DNA of 64,000 bases from Capitulum mitella (lineage: Eukaryota > Arthropoda > Thecostraca > Pollicipedomorpha > Pollicipedidae), in contig CP099843.1 of the NCBI GenBank assembly GCA_030062745.1, positions 5,147,001-5,211,000 on the forward strand. The letters are read 5' to 3'. Position 1 is the stretch's first letter. Every line of letters starts with the position of its first letter. Positions 12,061-24,350 of this stretch are shown one piece after another. A model generated the notes under the pieces. That model had not been told where the DNA came from. It worked only from the letters and a program-made list of their open reading frames with translations, and did not search any database. Both the position numbers and the translations under genes were made by a program.

Positions 12061-14199
12061 CCGGCGGCACGCCGCAGAACAAAGCACGAACTCGGCGAGA
12101 GCGCGCGTGCCCTTCAACCAGGAGGTTTGAATATTCATGAAGCGCTTGAAACCAGCATTGATGCTCCGCGTCACTTCCTCGGCAATTCAGTGCGCCTGCA
12201 CGTGGCTGCAGAGCGAATGCAGATTGCTTCGCTTGCCGGGCCGCCATTGATAACGCACGCGATGGCGTCGTTGCGAACAAACACCTGAAGGGCCCGCCTG
12301 TCGAGGAAACGAAGAGCACAAATCGGGCACAATGGCCCGATGGCGTGCCTGCTTTGGCGGTGACAGTCTGAAAAATGCGCCAGTCAGACTGGTTGCCGAT
12401 GTTGACCCGAGTACACAGCGCAGTGTTGATTTAATCACCGCCGAAATGAAACTGAAACGGCAGGGCGGTGCTGCTTCCACTGTCATCTAAAACGTCTGAT
12501 ATGCCAAGACGCAGCCTGCCCGGACCATCGCGCAGACGGAGTTCACGGCGCACACAGACGTACGACCGCATGGAGCCTACTCACCTTGGCGGCCCACGAT
12601 CCGGCCGCGGCTGCCCCTGCCTTAAAAGCCGACGTCCAATGCTGCCGACTTGATGTATCGCGCTCCGGGACCATAAATAGCATGCGCGCCAAGGTGAGTC
12701 CGAGGGGCCGCTTCTTGCGGCCTGTTTTGTGAGCGGTGCTGTCGCTAGGCGTCGCCGCCGGAGCAGGGGTTCGACCGGGGATGAGCGCACGGCCCATCGG
12801 CCCCTCAGGGCGCCTGCGCCGAAGCTGTGCTGTTGCCTGGCGAGCGCTCACGGCTGCTGATGACCTCGGAGTGACGCGTGCAGATCTGCGGCCCAGAGGG
12901 ATGAAAAACAGAGGACGTTTAGGGATCAAAGACAACGCTGGCACGCAAGGTTCTCAAGGTGGAAGCGTTCAGAGGGATCAAAGGGACGGATCTGCACGCA
13001 GACTGGGTTAAGGCTTAGGGTTTGCTTAGGTCAGACAGCCAACCAAAAGTCTGACCGATGAGGTCAGATATCAGTAGCAAAAGTTCAGAAGAGGTAGACG
13101 TGCATGCCAAACGTTAAATCTTTCTGAAGCTCAAGGAATTAAAAAGAGTTACTTGCATTTGTTGTTTTAGCATTTGTGTGGCCACGGCAATACAGATCTA
13201 GATTATTTCTGTCTGCCATTAAACACGAGTCTGAAGGGGAATGGCCACCTTTTCTGTTTCGGAAGATATGCATTTCTGTCATAGGCATTTTAGAGGCGAA
13301 GACTTCCTAAAGTTATTCAAGGTCAATGAATGTTCAGGTCACTTCTTTCTCGTCATCGCCGACAGCCACAGCGTCAAGGTGTTTGTACGTAGAGGTGGGA
13401 AGCCGCAAGTTAGTGCATCTCACCTTCGTCGATAGCAGACTGTGCCAGGGCCTATTTTAACATGTTAACTGGGGGGGCAAATGCCCCCCCAGTCGGACAC
13501 TTTGCCCCCCCAGTCAAGATCCTTTGCCCATGCAAAGAAAAAACAGCCAGGTGTACTAGCGTAACCAGGAAGGTATTCCATAAAGCGCTGCGCTCGCAAA
13601 GCAGCATCTTATCAACGAAGGATGTGTTGAATCACTGAGTAATGTGGGAGCACACTTAGAAGCATCACTTTACATATAATACGTATTGCAGGCACACCTA
13701 GTGACCGCTGGCGAGCGTGTTCCGTAATTAGTACGCCGGCACCCGATGCCGCGATTGTCTGGTGGGCGGGCAAGGCGTTTCATTGCATCGTAAGCACGTT
13801 AAAAATGATGTTAACCATCTTTGATGAGTTCAAGCGCAAGAAAACTGAAGGGCGAGCTGGTGCGCAGGGCGGTTTCGCTATGGTGAGATAAGGTTTATAT
13901 GAATGCGGTAACAGTCCAGCAGTGCTGTAGTCATCACCAATCATCCTGATCCGAAAACCCTGCTAAAATCCCAGTACCTGATTGGTAGAACTTCATTGAA
14001 CTAGGCGGTTAAACCCGAGTTTTACGCGAGGAAAACGGAAAATTAATCAGTCATATGTTAAAACCGTCAAACTTGCTGCTCCTGGTGCATGGGTTTGAGC
14101 ATCCCATGAGCATGCTTCATCTGCCTAACGAACATGGCATGGCCCAGACTGCAGATAATGACGAATGTTGATGATATCTCACTGAGGCGGGCCTAAGGC
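12061..14199. other. Intergenic DNA, no gene recognised
   Basis: GC-rich until about 12,900, then AT-richer. No conserved exon is seen. The G/C hairpin repeat at 13468-13522 is listed separately. Confidence 0.45.
13468..13522. repeat. G/C hairpin repeat (ACTGGGGGGGCA type)
   Basis: The arm ACTGGGGGGGCA (13468-13479) faces its exact reverse complement at 13482-13493 across a 2-nt loop. A second copy of the C-rich arm ending CAGT follows at about 13508-13522. The same kind of G-run/CAGT hairpin occurs inside the two ends of the TTAA-flanked element at 25.9-27.1 kb, so this is probably a fragment of a related repeat. It directly follows a TTAA-containing sequence. Confidence 0.6.
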
Positions 14200-17100
14200 G
14201 AATATTTCAATCTGAGGTGACTTTTTTATTTTGGGGCCGATAACCTGGAAATGGAGAAGTTTGTTCTGCCTGTGTTGGGACAGCTTTTACACTCCTGCGC
14301 AGTGTTGAAAAACATATGGCCAAAATTCGGTGAAAAATGTATTTTGGGGATAGATTAGATCAACAGAAACTATCCCGGACAGGCAACTAACTGTCTCATT
14401 TAGGGAAGAATCGAAGCTGCCGCAACATCTCGCCAATATTCTGGCCATCGTTTGCAGACTGTGACTTATATATTTGAAGTACCACGCCTTGCCATGCCAC
14501 GGTAACCCACGGTGCCGGTCTGGCAATTTCCCGCGCGTTCTTAGACGTCAGGATATTTAAGGACCACCTGCGTCAATGTAGAAAGTACCTTTTATAACGG
14601 AAGTCTGTGCCACTATGGCTGCACCACGAGAAAAGAGCAGACTTTTGGTTGACCGGTGCTCAGAACTGCCATCGCGGGGAGAAGTGCTGCAGCAATATTT
14701 TCAGTCCCACCGTGCGGATAGGCTTACCCAGAGGTAGGTCATAACCCAGATCGTCCGCGAAATGATGAAGGTGTGGAACAAAGCCCGTGTTCTCACTGCA
14801 CCGGAGCGGAACGTGATAAAGAAGCTCAACAGGAAGCTTGACCAGTACCAAAGGCAAATTGTGGAGGTTCACCCCGGAAATTGACAAGAAGAATGGATTT
14901 AGGGACAACCTTAACAATCTTTTTGACCTTGCCCTTGTCGGCACCATTAAGATCATCAAAACCAAGAGGATAAAGACATTCTCCAGGCCCAAAGGGAGCC
15001 AGGTCGCCGAGGCGTCATGGTGGTATTCGATAAGTTCCCTTCTCAGAAGGAGGAGCGAGCTCTTCAACAACAGTAGGCCGAAGCTTTAAAGGGCCCGCCG
15101 TTAGATTAAACAGCAGACCGAGCATGAGGCAACTGCCCAGCTGGAATACTCACCTACCGACAACACACAACTGACAGATCAGGATGACCCGCAGCCCTTG
15201 GCCATGCCTTCGAAGCGGCCCTGCAGGAGAGCCAAGAACATCGCCACTCCTGGTCAGGCAGCAGCCCTCGATCGGACCAAGCTCAATGATCGCTCTACAG
15301 TTCACTTCCTATCGGCGACGGTTTCGGTTCTCGGCCACGACTCCTCTGAACTGGCGATCACAGAAGCTCGGGCAAGCGCGCACGTAGATCGCAGAGGAAA
15401 GCCATTGCGGACGAAATCTAGCATTCTTTCTCCGCGTCACCCAACCTGGTGGTCCACTGGGACGGCAAACTGTTACTGACGATGGAAAGGAAAAGGTGGA
15501 TCGACTCTGTCATTGTAACCGGTCCAAGAAGTGCCGCCAAGCTCTTCGGTGTTCGGAAGTTGCAAGTAGAGCCGGAGCAACGCCAGCCGACGTTGTCGCG
15601 CTTTGTCTGGAAGACTGGGAGGTTTCGGACAAGGTCGTCGGCATGAGCTTCGACACCACCTCCAGCAATACTGGACAAGTTGTAGGAGCAAACACTCTTC
15701 TTCAACAGAAGCTTGAGTGACGGCCTATTCACTTTGCTTGTCGTCATCATATCGTCGAACTGGTGGCAGAGGCGGCTTTCTCCACGCGCTTCGGTCCGTC
15801 CTCGGGACCGCGATCTCCTTGTTCAAGAGCTTCAGGAAGAGATGGAGGTTCATTGATTGGAACAAGTTTGAACCTATGGTGTATGAAGACCTGGCCAGCA
15901 GTGGCCGAGACGTTTTTCTCTTCCAATGATCGTTTCGTCGCCTGGTGCCGTGAGAAGCTCGCCGAAATCCAACCTAGCGATGATTATCGTTGGTTCTTTG
16001 AGATCTCGATTATCCCCTTTGGTCAAGAGCCTCCACGGGAATCAAGTTCCCCAGCCAGGTGCTCTCCAACGTGCCAGATAGATGGTTCCATCGCGTCAGA
16101 TGGATGGGGCGCATAATCTGCGGGATCAAGATCTTGCTTTGCCATCAGTTCTCCGTGACTCTCAGTGAATTGGGAGCACTCAAGCGCTTCGTCTCTTTCA
16201 TGGTTGTTTTGTACGTCAGTGCATGGTTCTGCTCTTCATCGGCGGTCAACGCTTCCGTGCACGACCTGGCCGTTCTGCAAAGCCTGATGTGAGTGCTGAA
16301 ATTTCGAAGGGGATCTCCAAGGAGTTTGCCGATCACCTATTATCTATTATGACATTATAATCGACATATGATTTATTATAACACTGACCTATTATGGTGC
16401 CCCAGCGAAGAACTGGCTGGTGTGTCGTTCTTCGACGAAGGCGTGCCGTGTGAGATGAAGACGAGGATGATCGCGGCACTCCAGGAACAGGGATCGGAGA
16501 GTCCTCCCAGAGAGCGCAGGTGGATCTCGCAGAAAAGGAGGTTCTCGTCCCAGGAAGATCATCGTCGACTTCATTACCGCAAAGTCGGTGGCCAACCTGA
16601 AAGCCTACGGCATCAACATGGACTTCCTTGCCGCCGATCCCGCTGATTGGGAGACGGCACCTGGCTTCACGGACGCTAAGGAAGTCCTGTGCGGGATCAC
16701 GGTAGTTAGCGACTTCGCGGAACGAGCTGTGGCTCTTATCCAAGTATACAACAAGGTACTGACGAAGGATGAAAGGCAAAAGCAGTACCTGCTGCAAGTC
16801 GTCGAATAGCATCATCGCCAGAACCCCGAGACCACTAAGAGGACTGAAGCATCATTCCCACCTAAGCCACACTGCTGCCGACAGGGCCAGTGGCCTATGA
16901 CCTGAGACATAATGCGAAGTGTCTTTCGATCCAGTGTGTCAAAAGGAGTGCCATGATGTGCATTTTATGCATATCGTGCGCTTGGTTTAAAAAACTGAAG
17001 CACAAAACACGTTTGGGGGCATTTCAGACACATCTCTCCCTGAGCGAATCTCCCAGGGATCACAAGTCCATGGAGAATGAGTTCTTGCTGGGGATAAATG

Positions 17101-17220
17101 AAATGGTGTTCTTTGAATTTAATAGGCTCGGAATGCACAAAAGCCGGCGCGAATTTCATCAAAATAAAATAAAATCCAACACAAACGACATACAGTCTTC
17201 GTGTGAGAGTGCTTAAGAAT
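14200..17220 (+). mobile_element. Decayed copy of a transposase-like repeat family
   Basis: The interval contains the broken coding region described separately, plus an AT-rich leader (from about 14,215) and a trailing segment to about 17,220. The boundaries are approximate: I could not find terminal inverted repeats or a target-site duplication. From memory, similar coding sequences recur as multicopy uncharacterised proteins in crustacean, tick, mollusc and cnidarian genomes, which suggests a mobile or formerly mobile family. This identification needs a search. Confidence 0.5.
14615..16809 (+). pseudogene. Broken RNase-H-like, transposase-like protein gene
   Basis: Pieces of one protein family follow each other in the right order on the plus strand but change frame repeatedly. 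A start at 14615 is followed by a stop (TAG) within about 40 codons. The frame then moves near 14,885, 14,980, 15,200, 15,450, 15,500, 15,800, 15,930, 16,030 and 16,590, with an in-frame TGA at 15718-15720. Recognisable landmarks are FDLALVGT (about 14,920), LVVHWDGK (about 15,450), SFDTTSSNTG (about 15,650), FACRHHIVEL (about 15,730), EELAGVSFFDEG (about 16,410) and AERAVALIQVYNK (about 16,720). The acidic residue in the FDTTSSNTG block and the later CRHH block would fit an RNase-H-like (DDE, hAT-like) catalytic core, but that is inference. The copy cannot encode a full protein. I am sure that it is broken, less sure of the superfamily. Confidence 0.65.
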
Positions 17221-17311
17221 GCTGGACCAAGGCCATATTTTGCACATATGATTTCCTCCAAAAGACATCAGTTGATGACAGAGCGCTGAGGAAGTGTTCA
17301 TCGTAATTCGC

Positions 17312-17314
<3 letters not shown>

Positions 17315-17362
<48 letters not shown>

Positions 17363-17398
17363 CTTCCTCGGGAAAGCATATATATGTCCTTTCCCTAG

Positions 17399-17446
<48 letters not shown>
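17315..17446. repeat. Two TA microsatellites flanking a small hairpin
   Basis: Pure TA/AT tracts at 17315-17359 and 17401-17446 flank a 41-bp segment. That segment holds the near-complementary GGGAAAG and CTTTCCC around a short AT loop. Frames through it give Ile-Tyr strings that are not genes. Confidence 0.93.
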
Positions 17447-17449
<3 letters not shown>

Positions 17450-18080
17450 GTGGACAAAATTCCATATGGAGAACACAAATGCCCGGTGGGGTGGTCTCAG
17501 TCAATGCGTCTCGTTCGCAGCATTGCCCCCGCAGTCATTTTTCCTTAAAATAGGCCCTGGACTGTGCCTTGGTGCACCATGATCTATTGTTAACGCTGCC
17601 ACTGTCATTCGAATTAAAAACACGCCAATATTACCATTTACGATGCCTTGTTTAAACTTGCGTGATTATTTTTTCAAACTATCGTAGTGTTTCCTCCTTC
17701 CCAACACAGGCAGGTCATTGCACTGTAGTTCATGGACCATTTCTGCATGAGGTGAGCGTAGATACGATCTTCTAGGCAGGGCGTAATCTTAGTTATCCGG
17801 AAATTCTTTCTCAGCCGGCTACTTGCTGTCAGACGTCTTAAAACAACCGCCACGCAAAGGTCGATTACTAGCAAGCACGCAAAGTCCATGAAGAACGAAC
17901 ACAGAGGCCTCAGAAATCAAGATCCTCAGAAGACATCAGTTGAAATCCGGCTAGATTCATACGACAGAGAGGATTGGTCGAGACGGCGCGGGCAAAGATT
18001 CACCCACTATCTAAACACGCCCCCGCCCTCAGCCATTACAGTGGAAATCCCGATTTCACGGGACCGAGAGGCCTTGACAT
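17447..18080. other. Intergenic DNA, nothing recognised
   Basis: Mixed-composition sequence without a conserved open frame, repeat or RNA gene that I can identify. Confidence 0.5.
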
Positions 18081-20900
18081 GACTCATCCGGTGCGGCTTT
18101 CTTGTCCGTCGGCGCAGTCTCCGCTCGAGGCGAGCAGGCTGCGCCGCAACGCCCGCCGACCGCCGGCGGCGATCCCGCCGGAAACGCGCCACTAACGTCA
18201 ACGCGCCTCGGCGCGCCCGTCTCGAGTGATTCACGCGCCGCTTTCCAAATTCGGGCGGCGTTTTTGTGCGCTGCGCGCCGCTGACCCAAATATTTATCCA
18301 GTGCTGCGCGTGGCCTGGCAGGCCGCCCGTGTCCACTGCGCTGGGCCGGGCGGCCGTGGGCGGCGGTACGCGCGCACCAGCCGCCGCCGGCCGTCCCGCG
18401 CGCCCTGGCGCTCCGGCTGTCTGGTCCAATGTCTGAGCACCGCGGGCCGCGCGCGGCTGCATGCTGCAGAAATGGCTGTCTGGGGAACGGTCGCGGGGCA
18501 GAGGAGCGGTACGGGGAAGAGACGATTACCGGTTGTTTGTGCAGGAGGGCTGGGTCTGCGCGAAGCGTGCAACGTGCATTTGAAAAGGAGCCGGTGAGGT
18601 TATGGTGGGACCTCTTTGTCGCCACCCTCCCGGGGCTGGACAGGGCTCCGGCCCCTCCTGACCGTGACCCTAATGAAGTCGGCGTGACGACCGGACAAAA
18701 CCCGCGCCCAGCTCCCAGCGGGAACCGGAATGGCGGTTCAGACGACGCTCTCGGCTGGACCCAATCATCGTAAATATTGTCCTGGCCAGACAGGGCTCGC
18801 CTCTCGGGTGGGCGGCCACGACGGAGGCGGCGGCGTGGAAAGCAACGGTCGAAGCCGGCGGGCCCGTGACGAATGCAATCATTGCTCCTGAGCCTGGTCT
18901 CTGTCCAGGAAATCGCGACGGGCCCACCTACGGCGGTGCTCACAAAGCAACGGGCGTCACAGCACGGCTTCAAAACAAACGCTTCGTCAAACACTGAACG
19001 CAACGCAACGCAACGCCTCCCGTAGTTTTACGGCACGGTCGTGGCGAAGCATTCATTTGTGATCTTGCGTGTAAACAACGCACTTGACGTGGACAATGGC
19101 CCGATCGACAATCACGTCCGTAACAGCCCCCCTCGTCATCAGAGATCGTTCAGACGGTCGTTTGGACGGCGTCTCAATCGCTAACCGGCCTTTCATTGAT
19201 ATTGTGTAGGCTGTTTATCTATTGCACCAGTCGCAACAGCACGACCTCAATCATGCGGCCCTGCGTCCCCGTCTGTAACCCGCCATTACATGCGTGCCTG
19301 CGGCGGCGGCCCATGCGGCGACGGCTCCGACTTCGCCGTCCGTGGGGCTGCCGTACCTGGCGCTGGCCCGTTCCTCCGGCAGAGACGCGCGTGTCTCCGT
19401 GATTTATTCAGCAGCTGACGCGCCCCTGTCCTCCCCTCCCCGACGGGGCGCGGCCGTGACCCCGCTTCCTCCGCAGCGAGAGGGGGTTAAGGGGGGAGGG
19501 GTGCACCTGCCAAAGCCGTGGCGTCAGAGGGACAGCTGCTCCGGCGCGGCGGGTTGGGCCAGGGCGTCGCCGGCTCGTCGGCCGAACAGCCGCGTCGGGC
19601 CGCCGCCCGTGCGTCGGTGCCGTCGCTCGTCGGCGTTGACGGACGGCCCGTCACGGCCGGCTAACGACGCGCGTCACGTGTGCCGCGCCGCGAGCGACGG
19701 AGAGCGGCCGGAGCCGCGAGGGAGGGGGAGGGACGCGGGGCCCGAAGACCGAAGCGTTCGGTAGAGAGTTGCTATTTTCCGACAGGAGACGAGGAGGGGG
19801 AGGAGGGGGGTTCCGTTCGTGCAGAGACTCAGCGGCTCCGGGATCGGTAGAGGGCTCCCCTTCCCCAGCTGTCAAGCGGAAAGAGAGGGCCCCACAGAAG
19901 CGGCGATGAACAAAGCTGGAGGTGCCGAGTACAGGCGCCGGCGCTGCAGAAAACTGCCAGTGCCCGACGGCGGACCGGGCCGACCGTCTGGTCGGCGCTG
20001 CAGACGACAGCAGCTGTCCGGCAGGGCTGGGGCGGGGAGGACGACTTCTGGAGGGAGGCAGACTGTGCTGGACGAGGGCGAGATGAGCGCCGGGGTCAGC
20101 CGTTGCACCGGACCCACGCAGCAGACCCGGCCGGTCTCCTCGTGCAGCTGCAGAGGGGCTGACGCGGTCAGCCTGAAGTCCGACGCCTGGAATCTGCTGT
20201 CAGAGGCCAGTCGGCCCGCTGACTTGGCATCTCAGCCCAAGCGTCGCCAATAGTTCGACGACATCGAAATAGCCCGGCAGCCGGCTCATCTTTGTCCAAG
20301 TCTGCAACAAGTGCCTCACGCCCCAGTGCACCCGGAAAGTTTTGTCTCCGATCCGGCCGCAGGAGCGGTGCGCCTCGCCACGAGCCGTGCGGAGTTGCGG
20401 AAGAAGGAAATGACACCTGGAGCCCTCTCGAATCTTCACCGCCCTATCTTAACATACCGGTCGAAACAACTTTCTCTGCGGCGAGGAAAAACCAATCAGT
20501 GGACGAGCCTGGGACTGAGAGGGAAAGGAATCGCTGATATCAGGGCGTTGTTCCCCTGATAACTCCCACGACCTCGTGATTGCTCCTCCACCTGCCAGCC
20601 AACCTGCGCGACACGCCTCGAGTAGCGCCATATCGAGAGCAGGGTGGACAGGCGCATGAAATGCGCGCCGCATCTCATCGACGACCGGCCGGCGCCGGCC
20701 GCGGCCCGCTCGTCTCAGCATCACCGGCGGCCTGCCGCTCGGAAATTCCACCCCCCCCCACCATAGGCTCTCCTGTCAGCCGAGTCGGCGCTCGTGAGGT
20801 CGGGCCGACGATGAGCGCCGTGCACGTTGCACGGCGCCCCGTGCACTGACCGCATCATGGGGCCGGCGGGAGCTCCGATCGGGGCGATGCCGGGCCGACC
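18081..20900. other. Extended CpG-rich region, no gene recognised
   Basis: CpG-dense blocks lie at 18100-18480, 19290-19780 and 19870-20250, with milder sequence between. Long frames on both strands (315 codons on the minus strand at 18056-19003; 156 and 144 codons on the plus strand) overlap each other and show only compositional Arg/Ala/Pro/Gly strings. A short AACGC pentamer run lies at 18997-19016. A guanine-run motif at 19720-19740 fits the G-quadruplex pattern. Confidence 0.45.
19720..19740 (+). other. Potential G-quadruplex motif
   Basis: Four G-runs of 3, 5, 3 and 4 bases are separated by loops of 1, 1 and 4 bases, which satisfies the usual intramolecular G-quadruplex pattern. It lies in a CpG-rich block and its function is unknown. 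Confidence 0.5.
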
Positions 20901-23263
20901 AGCGCCCGGGCACGCCGACGCGGGTGGTTAATGACCCGGGCCGGGACACGCCTGGCAGCTTCGGGCCGCGGCGAGGCTCTGTTTTCAGCTGAAACACGGC
21001 TTATAGGGCGAGAGACGGCAGTGGCAGCCCATACGTTGTTGTTCAGTCCAACTAAGTTTGGATGCCAAAATGCGCAGTTTTATATTTCCCTCAGAAATTA
21101 TGCAGAACTAAAAATGAGCCAGTCTACGTATGCGTTCCTTTCGTCAGTGATTCCTCTCACCGGGAAAAATAATGTTAGGACACGTTCAAATAAAACACAG
21201 AGGTATTGCATACTGGGCCCCAAAGCAACTTAAAACTTGAACGGTCTTTTCAAGCGTTAAAAGGTAACATATGATTTGTGGTGACAAGCGAATGAGTGGC
21301 TGGCTCGCCATATCAGCAGCATCAGCAGACTGACGTGGTCCCTGATTGCTTTTTCATCATCCGTCTCCCGCGATCGTCCCTCTCAGTTGCCCACCGGCTC
21401 GCCACCAACCTGACCCAGAGTTCCCATTAGTTGTCATTATTATTATCATTTTTTTAGTGGTTGTGAGGGCAGGCTTAAGGCCTTTATAACGTTGCCACAC
21501 TACATTCATTTATTAGTGATATTTATTAATGATACATATTGCCACACTACATACTTTTATTAATGAATCAGTCCTTCAGCGATTGAGCGAAACCTATATT
21601 GCTTGTAAGGTGGAGAGTAATAATAGTAATAAATGACGCATTTTTTTAAGGATTTTGGGGTGTGTGAGGCACAAACAGATATATACAGACACAGCACACA
21701 AGGTCAGAGCATATGTCAGTAGTGACTGTAACAGTTTTTTCACGTTAATAGTAGTTCAGCCGTTTTAGTAGTTAGTAGTTAAAGAAATGCTGCAGAGGCA
21801 TCCGAGGGACCAGATGACGCGGCTCTACTCAATGAAGAGCCAGCTCCGATCGAGCGTGGCCGAGCCGCCCAGTGGCCGCCCAGCAGCCGTCCAGCAGCCG
21901 GTCACCGGCCTCCCGCGGCACCCGGCCGGCACTGGTGGCGGCAGAGCGCCGGCAACCGCAGGCCGGACACCATCCATCCAGCCGCGAACCGGACACACCG
22001 CCCAGAAGTGCCCGGTTCGCGGAAGAACGCATGAAGTGAATGGAACTCCAATAAAAGAGGAATGCGCTGTTCGGAAGACATGACAGCGTAGCGTATTAGG
22101 CTCGTCATCTGTCCTGGGAAGAACTAATCGCCGGAGAAGACGTTAGATCGCGGTGTCGCCGCATGCCAGAGGGGTAACGGCGCTCGAACGAATTTCGTCA
22201 CCAGCGCCGCTGCCACGTGACCGGACGACAGGCTGTACCTGTGGGCGTGTGTTTATTTATCTGTATACACACAGAAGTTTGCGACCTTGAGCGCTGCGCG
22301 GCTTATCTTGGCACGTGCAAAAAACCGTAGGTGTTTGGTTACAAAGTCTCCGTGACATGACTGTTTTTTTCGCTCTCTAGTTTGATGACGTCAGTGTTCA
22401 GGGGACGGACACTGCCTCTGACTTTAAACAGCGTCACACTTCCTGCCTGACCACACAGTCTACGTAAACGTCGACCACTCTCACCACTCTCGCTCTGGCC
22501 TGACCGCGGCTGACAGGACATCCGCAGCCAGCGGACCAGCACACGCGCCAGGCAGCGACACAGGCTCGTGTAAATCCGACGGCTGTGACCTGGCCCGACT
22601 GACCACCACTGACCTGGCCCGACCTGATCAGGTCAGCCCGGTCTGGCTGGCAGTCTGCAGACTGGGCTGACTTTAACCGGTCAAGTCAGGGCCTAGAAAC
22701 CTCACATTGCCCTGCTTTGACCTAACCATGTCACCCTCGCGTGGCCGCCACCGACAGACCCCGGCAGCCGATTCCTGACGGGCCGGCCCCGGCCGGCACG
22801 TGCCTGTCCCGGCAGCCGCATCTTGGCGTCGAACCTCTGACGTGCCGCTCTATTTACCGCGCGCGCCGGCAAAAAAGATGCAGCCGCGCGCCGGATACGC
22901 CGCGCGCCGCTCAGCAACCTCGACCGTTGCACGCGGCCGCAAATACGGCCGTTTGAGGCTTGCGGCGGATTTGACGCCTCAGGACGACGGCGCGCGCGAT
23001 TTTCAACGGTAAACTGCAACGCCGAGCGGCGCTGTGGTCGTGAACGTGTGCACGTGCGTGAGCGTACCTGGGCTGTTATGGAGAAGCTTCGGTGAGTGTG
23101 TTTTGGTAACCACCGATTATTTTATGCTTTCGTGCGTGCAAAATGTACGCTGGTGCGTTTATGGGAGAGATTTGCGAACTGAGCAACATATTCGCTGGCG
23201 TGGAAGAAGCGCCTTCAAATCGATTCGATTCGGACTGCCCCCAACGCCATCAGCAATAGTTCA
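20901..23263. other. Intergenic DNA, mixed composition
   Basis: No gene recognised. 21,000-21,780 is AT-rich and contains the direct repeat listed separately. An exact CRE palindrome is at 22386-22393. Around 22,585-22,640 the phrase TGACCTGGCCCGAC occurs twice. 22,740-22,980 is CpG-rich. Confidence 0.45.
21492..21583. repeat. 47-bp direct duplication
   Basis: TTGCCACACTACAT occurs at 21492-21505 and again at 21539-21552, followed in both copies by a similar TTTATTAATGA-type tail. This is a diverged tandem duplication in AT-rich DNA. Confidence 0.7.
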
Positions 23264-23690
23264 CTAGGACTTACAGTTTATTGCTGTTGGTGGTTCGGAC
23301 GAAGATAAACATTGCTTCTTTTCAGAGGCGGTTCCATGCGCACTAAAACGGCCGCCGTAACACGCCAATCCCTCCTCTCGGCCGCGCCGTGCAAGCCACG
23401 CCGGCCCAAGCCGCCAAGCGCGCCGCCGCCGGCATGCTGGCTCGGCCTCGCGCCGCGCCGCCGAGCCGCCGCCACTGGGAACCCGGCGCCGAAATCTGGG
23501 CCGCGGCCGGGGGACGCGCCCCGGCCTCGCGCTCGGCCGAGACATTGCCCGCGCCTGCCGTGCCTGCGCGCCGTCGAACGCCCGTGTTCGCACACTAATT
23601 CTATCGGCCCACATACCGGCGGCGGCGCTCGCATGCCGCGGCCGCCGTCCGCCGCTGCCGCGGCCGCGGAAGCGGCGCCGGTCGTGACCG
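23264..23690. other. CpG-rich island
   Basis: A dense CpG block with frames open in three phases and on both strands (up to 186 codons on the minus strand). It has Ala/Arg/Pro-rich translations and no domain. It is directly followed by the tandem array at 23.7-24.35 kb. Confidence 0.45.
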
Positions 23691-24350
23691 CGCACCTCGG
23701 GCCGGTGCGCAGAGGGTGCGAAACTGGACTGGACTGCTGGATGCGAAAGTGATGCGCAGAGGGGCCGCTGAACTGATGGGTGCCCAACTGGTGCGCAGAA
23801 GGGTTGTGGAACTGCGAGGTTCATACCTCGGGCTGGTGCGCAGATGGGATCAGTATCCCATCTGTAGAACGCACAGGAAGGCTGCTGAGCTGTAGGGTGC
23901 GCGCTTCAGAATCGTGTGTACAGTGGCTGTTGAACTGCGGAGTGTGCACTTCGGGCTGGTGTGCAGTAGGGCTGCTGCACTGGAAAGTACGCAGAAAGGC
24001 TGCGGAACTGCGAAGTGCTCACCTCAGTCTAGTGTGCAGAAGGGCTGCTGAACCACAGGCGCAGCCTAGGGGGAAGGGGCGGAGGCCCGAAAACTTCTTA
24101 GGCCTAATTTTTTGTGAAAACCATTGCGCATCGTCTTCCCAGCAGGCGGTTTTCGTATCATTTCAGTTCGCACTGAGCTCCCCCCCGCAGAAATCCTGGC
24201 TGCGCCCCTGTGCTTAACTCCTGGGTGTGAGACTGGTGCGTAGAGGAGCTGCTGAACTGCAGTGCGTGTTTCGGATTGGAGTTCAGGATGTTCGCTTAAC
24301 TGCGGATTGCGTGCTTTAGATTAACACGCAGATGCACTGCTGAACTGCTG
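23690..24350. repeat. Diverged minisatellite (CTGGTGCGCAGAAGGGCTGCTG type)
   Basis: A unit of roughly 45-60 bp repeats with substitutions and indels. The recognisable phrases are GGGCTGGTGCGCAGA, GGCTGCTGAACTGC and GAGTGTGCACTTC. The array is interrupted at 24054-24212 by a foreign element and then resumes in register with CTGGGTGTGAGACTGGTGCG. Confidence 0.75.
24054..24212. mobile_element. Small inverted-repeat element (MITE-like) inside the array
   Basis: This 159-bp insert begins CACAGGCGCAGCC and ends GGCTGCGCCCCTGTG, which are near-perfect terminal inverted repeats. It carries no coding capacity. The surrounding tandem array continues on the far side at the equivalent unit position, so the insertion is later than the array. 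The flanks suggest an AAC-type short target duplication, which is weak evidence. The terminal sequence resembles the right end of the element at 51.4-51.7 kb. Confidence 0.6.

Noticed and set aside
18056-19003. 315-codon minus-strand frame
   Set aside because: CpG-rich DNA keeps several frames open. The translation is compositional and has no splice or domain evidence.
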